A stretch of DNA of 64,000 nt from an uncultured Lachnospiraceae bacterium. Lineage in GTDB: Bacteria; Bacillota; Clostridia; Lachnospirales; Lachnospiraceae. Below are positions 61,980 through 64,000 of the stretch, in pieces. A model generated the notes under the pieces. The model ran no database searches and was not told the DNA's origin. It saw only the letters and a program-made list of their open reading frames with translations. The stretch is taken from contig CAJURU010000003.1 in assembly GCA_910588845.1 (NCBI GenBank), positions 60,373-124,372 on the forward strand. Direction: 5' to 3'. Numbering within the stretch: position 1 is the first letter of the stretch; the number at the start of each line of letters is the position of its first letter. The translations under genes and the position numbers were made by a program.

Positions 61980-63653
61980 CTATCTGCTTATTTCAGACAG
62001 CTTTTGTTCAAATTCTGTGACTGCCAACGGCCTGTCAAAATAAAAGCCCTGCGCCAGATAGCAATTGCTCTCTTTTAATAGTTTTATCTGTTCTACGTTT
62101 TCCACACCCTCCACAATACATTCAATTTCCATATCCTGCGCCAATGCGACTAAATGCCGGAACATTACGCGCTTCTGCCTGTCGTCATCCGATTTACCTG
62201 GCAGGAAACTCTTATCAATCTTGAGCACATTCCAGGGAAGTTCACGTATCAGGTTCATAGAAGAATATCCTGTGCCAAAATCATCCACCGAAGTACTGAT
62301 TCCCTGGCTGCGCAAACCGGAAACAAGCGTTTTCAGGTGTTCAAATCCCACGTCCGTGCCCGTCTCTGTAAGTTCAATCTCAATATATTTATGGGGAACC
62401 TGATATTTGTCAACAATGGCGAGTATATTTTTTAGAAGATCCATATCGCCCATATGCACGCGCGAAAGATTTACGGAAACGGTAACCACTTCTTTCCCCT
62501 CGTCCAGCCACCTGCGAATATCCCGGCAGACATGCTCAAGCATATAGAAATCCAACATGCAAATCAATCTGCTCTTCTCCAGGACAGGTATGAACTCGCC
62601 CGGAGCCACCACTTTTCCATTCTGAAACCAGCGGCATAAAGCCTCCGCGCCGACCAGATGATAACTCTTCAAATCAATCTTGGGCTGATAGTAAACATGG
62701 AATTCCTCTTTCCTGAGAGCCTCCGGCAAGTTAGCCTCGATCATCTTGCCCACGCGAATTCCCTGCATGAGTTCAGCATCAAAAAATGCATACTCCGATT
62801 TGCGCACATTGCGCGCCATGTTAATGGCAATTGACAGACATTCCACAATACTGGCGGCGCTATCGCAGTTGGCCGGTATCATATAATAGCCGGCGTGGGT
62901 CGTTACCCATACGCGCTTTCCCTCTTTCTCATCATAGACAATGCCCGTACCCTTTAAATATTCCATTACCATATTCAGGTTGCTCTTAAAAAACAACGCT
63001 ACGAAATTATCTCCGCTTATCCGGCAGACCAACTCCTTGCGACTAAGCATCTCCTGGAACTGACGGATAAATTTGCCCAGCACTCTACTGCTGCGTTCTC
63101 GTCCTATCTCCTGGTTCACCACAGAAAAATGACGGATATTAAACTGGCAGGCTGCATATTTGCTAATCTCCCCCTCAGAAATAATCTGATTGGCGCTTTT
63201 CATGAACCATGTCATATTATACATGCCAAGCTCCTGGTCACGGAACGTAAGCCTCTCCACCACCTGCTGCATGCGGGTGCGGCCATTAAACGTGAGGAGC
63301 ACTTTCAGAAATACTTGTATCTTCTCCCGCTCAATCCCATCCCATTCAGCCTCCCCCTTCATAGGAGAAATCGTATATTTCATTAAGTTGCCTTCTTCCG
63401 TCCACTCCTTGTATACGATACTCCGCTCAGTGTCGCACTCGCCGTTGTGATAAAAAACGGCGCGGCCGCCCCATTTTTCCTCTTCATACCCCAGGTTCTC
63501 ATAAAAATCGGCCTCTACTCTGGAAATCCTCAGTACCTGGCATAGGCTGTCCATGGCAGCCTGCGTTTCCGGGTTGATTAAATCTGGAATCTTTTCCATG
63601 TGTATGATGAACTTATCCAACGCCTGCGCATATTCTTTTACATCAAATCCCAT
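61980..63653 (-). CDS. EAL phosphodiesterase with degenerate GGDEF domain
   Basis: 557 residues from the ATG at 63653, with AAGGGGGGA upstream and 11-base overlap with the preceding kinase gene. The N-terminal region (about 1-150) is not recognised. A GGDEF fold (about 155-310) has RISGDNF in place of RxGGDEF, so it is catalytically dead and may be a nucleotide-sensing module. The EAL domain (about 315-550) keeps its key motifs: YQPKIDL, GAEALCRW, NLSRVH, ELTETG, DDFGTGYSS, KIDKSF, VEGVE and the Q in YLAQGF. It should hydrolyse cyclic di-GMP. Confidence 0.9.
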   Translation of the reverse strand: MGFDVKEYAQALDKFIIHMEKIPDLINPETQAAMDSLCQVLRISRVEADFYENLGYEEEKWGGRAVFYHNGECDTERSIVYKEWTEEGNLMKYTISPMKGEAEWDGIEREKIQVFLKVLLTFNGRTRMQQVVERLTFRDQELGMYNMTWFMKSANQIISEGEISKYAACQFNIRHFSVVNQEIGRERSSRVLGKFIRQFQEMLSRKELVCRISGDNFVALFFKSNLNMVMEYLKGTGIVYDEKEGKRVWVTTHAGYYMIPANCDSAASIVECLSIAINMARNVRKSEYAFFDAELMQGIRVGKMIEANLPEALRKEEFHVYYQPKIDLKSYHLVGAEALCRWFQNGKVVAPGEFIPVLEKSRLICMLDFYMLEHVCRDIRRWLDEGKEVVTVSVNLSRVHMGDMDLLKNILAIVDKYQVPHKYIEIELTETGTDVGFEHLKTLVSGLRSQGISTSVDDFGTGYSSMNLIRELPWNVLKIDKSFLPGKSDDDRQKRVMFRHLVALAQDMEIECIVEGVENVEQIKLLKESNCYLAQGFYFDRPLAVTEFEQKLSEISR

Positions 63654-64000
63654 GAGCCATTCCCCCCTTGACTTCAAGTTGCGGCAAGCTGATCGTAAAT
63701 ACAGTCCCGCCGCCAGGTTTCTCATTTACCTCAAATTTTCCTGACATATGCCGGGTAAGGAAACTCACGATAGAAAATCCCAACTCAGGTCTTCCTTCCC
63801 ACTCCATCTCCTGAACGCTGCCGCTTTTAATATATTCGCGTACTTTATCCAGTTGCACTGATGACAGCTTCATAGAAGCATCTTCTACGGAAATACTCAG
63901 CATAACCGCATAAGAAGCCTTGCGGCTATTGGCACGAATGATAAGTTCCCCACCGCTAGCGCTGCTAATACAATTAAACAGCAATTTACTGAGAATCTGC
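63643..64000 (-). CDS. Histidine kinase C-terminal fragment (partial, runs off the right edge)
   Basis: 119 codons are visible and the 5' end is beyond the window. The HATPase domain shows an N-box-like FNCISSASGGELI, KLSSVQLDKV, and LGFSIVSFLTRHMSGKF with GGGTVFTISLPQ. It lacks strong G1 and G2 boxes, so its activity is uncertain. The stop overlaps the EAL gene start by 11 bases, so the two are translationally coupled and probably form one signalling unit. Confidence 0.8.
   Translation of the reverse strand, partial: QILSKLLFNCISSASGGELIIRANSRKASYAVMLSISVEDASMKLSSVQLDKVREYIKSGSVQEMEWEGRPELGFSIVSFLTRHMSGKFEVNEKPGGGTVFTISLPQLEVKGGMAHGI

Overview
The window looks like a chromosomal segment from a gut-type Clostridia, most likely a Lachnospiraceae. 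Supporting points are the moderate GC content, strong AGGAGG-type ribosome binding sites, a DUF4118 KdpD-like kinase, PdaA-like deacetylase, SDR-type fructuronate reductase, GPH-type hexuronide transporter, AzlCD, DeoB/DeoD, a FeoB-associated Cys-rich peptide, and very large secreted proteins with lysine-rich Ig-like tails. There are no rRNA or tRNA genes, no intact insertion sequence, no prophage and no CRISPR array. All identifications come from reading the sequence; nothing was searched.

Layout. 1-265 holds four copies of a 70-bp tandem repeat, each able to fold into a nested hairpin. 0.4-3.4 kb (+) is a KdpDE-like two-component pair and a PdaA-like deacetylase. 3.5-7.7 kb (-) is prfC, a MATE transporter and deoB. 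A hairpin-dense intergenic region precedes a membrane-fused spermidine-synthase-like protein at 8.2-9.8 kb (+). 9.8-12.7 kb (-) has a sensory [FeFe]-hydrogenase-like protein fused to a methyl-accepting signalling domain, a small exported protein and a 49-residue FeoB-associated Cys-rich peptide. 12.8-27.8 kb (-) is a giant secreted Calx-beta/CARDB/Ig protein, an alkylsulfatase-like lipoprotein and a hexuronate catabolic operon (transporter, uxuA, uxuB-type SDR, uxaC).

28-34 kb (-) has a LolCDE/MacB-type ABC transporter, decayed remnants of a MATE gene and a regulator, and a two-component system 3' of deoD. 34-40.6 kb carries azlCD, a prolyl-tRNA editing protein, a HAD phosphatase, purA, an HD phosphohydrolase and nfo. 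40.6-54.1 kb holds a secreted transglutaminase-like protein, ilvD, a hybrid sensor kinase, lepB, a FadR-type regulator and a secreted alginate-lyase-like enzyme with two LamG domains. 54-57 kb is a decay zone (Uma2 pseudogene, V8-like protease remnant, DUF3221-like protein). 56.8-64 kb has two COG0523 metallochaperone GTPases (one His-rich, one fused to a DUF1980-like domain), a DUF2156 protein, an ABC exporter, an EAL phosphodiesterase with a dead GGDEF domain, and a truncated histidine kinase at the right edge.

How it fits together. The secreted lyase, the FadR-type regulator and the hexuronate operon could form a route from uronic-acid polysaccharide to 2-keto-3-deoxygluconate, with hexuronides entering through the GPH transporter; this is inferred from family roles. 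The two COG0523 proteins suggest a zinc (or other metal) allocation module. The most unusual items are the hydrogenase-methyl-accepting fusion, the CobW-DUF1980 fusion, the 70-bp hairpin repeat with a decayed relative 31 kb away, a second dispersed palindromic element in two copies, and a 41-bp tandem repeat that carries copies of a gene's 3' end.
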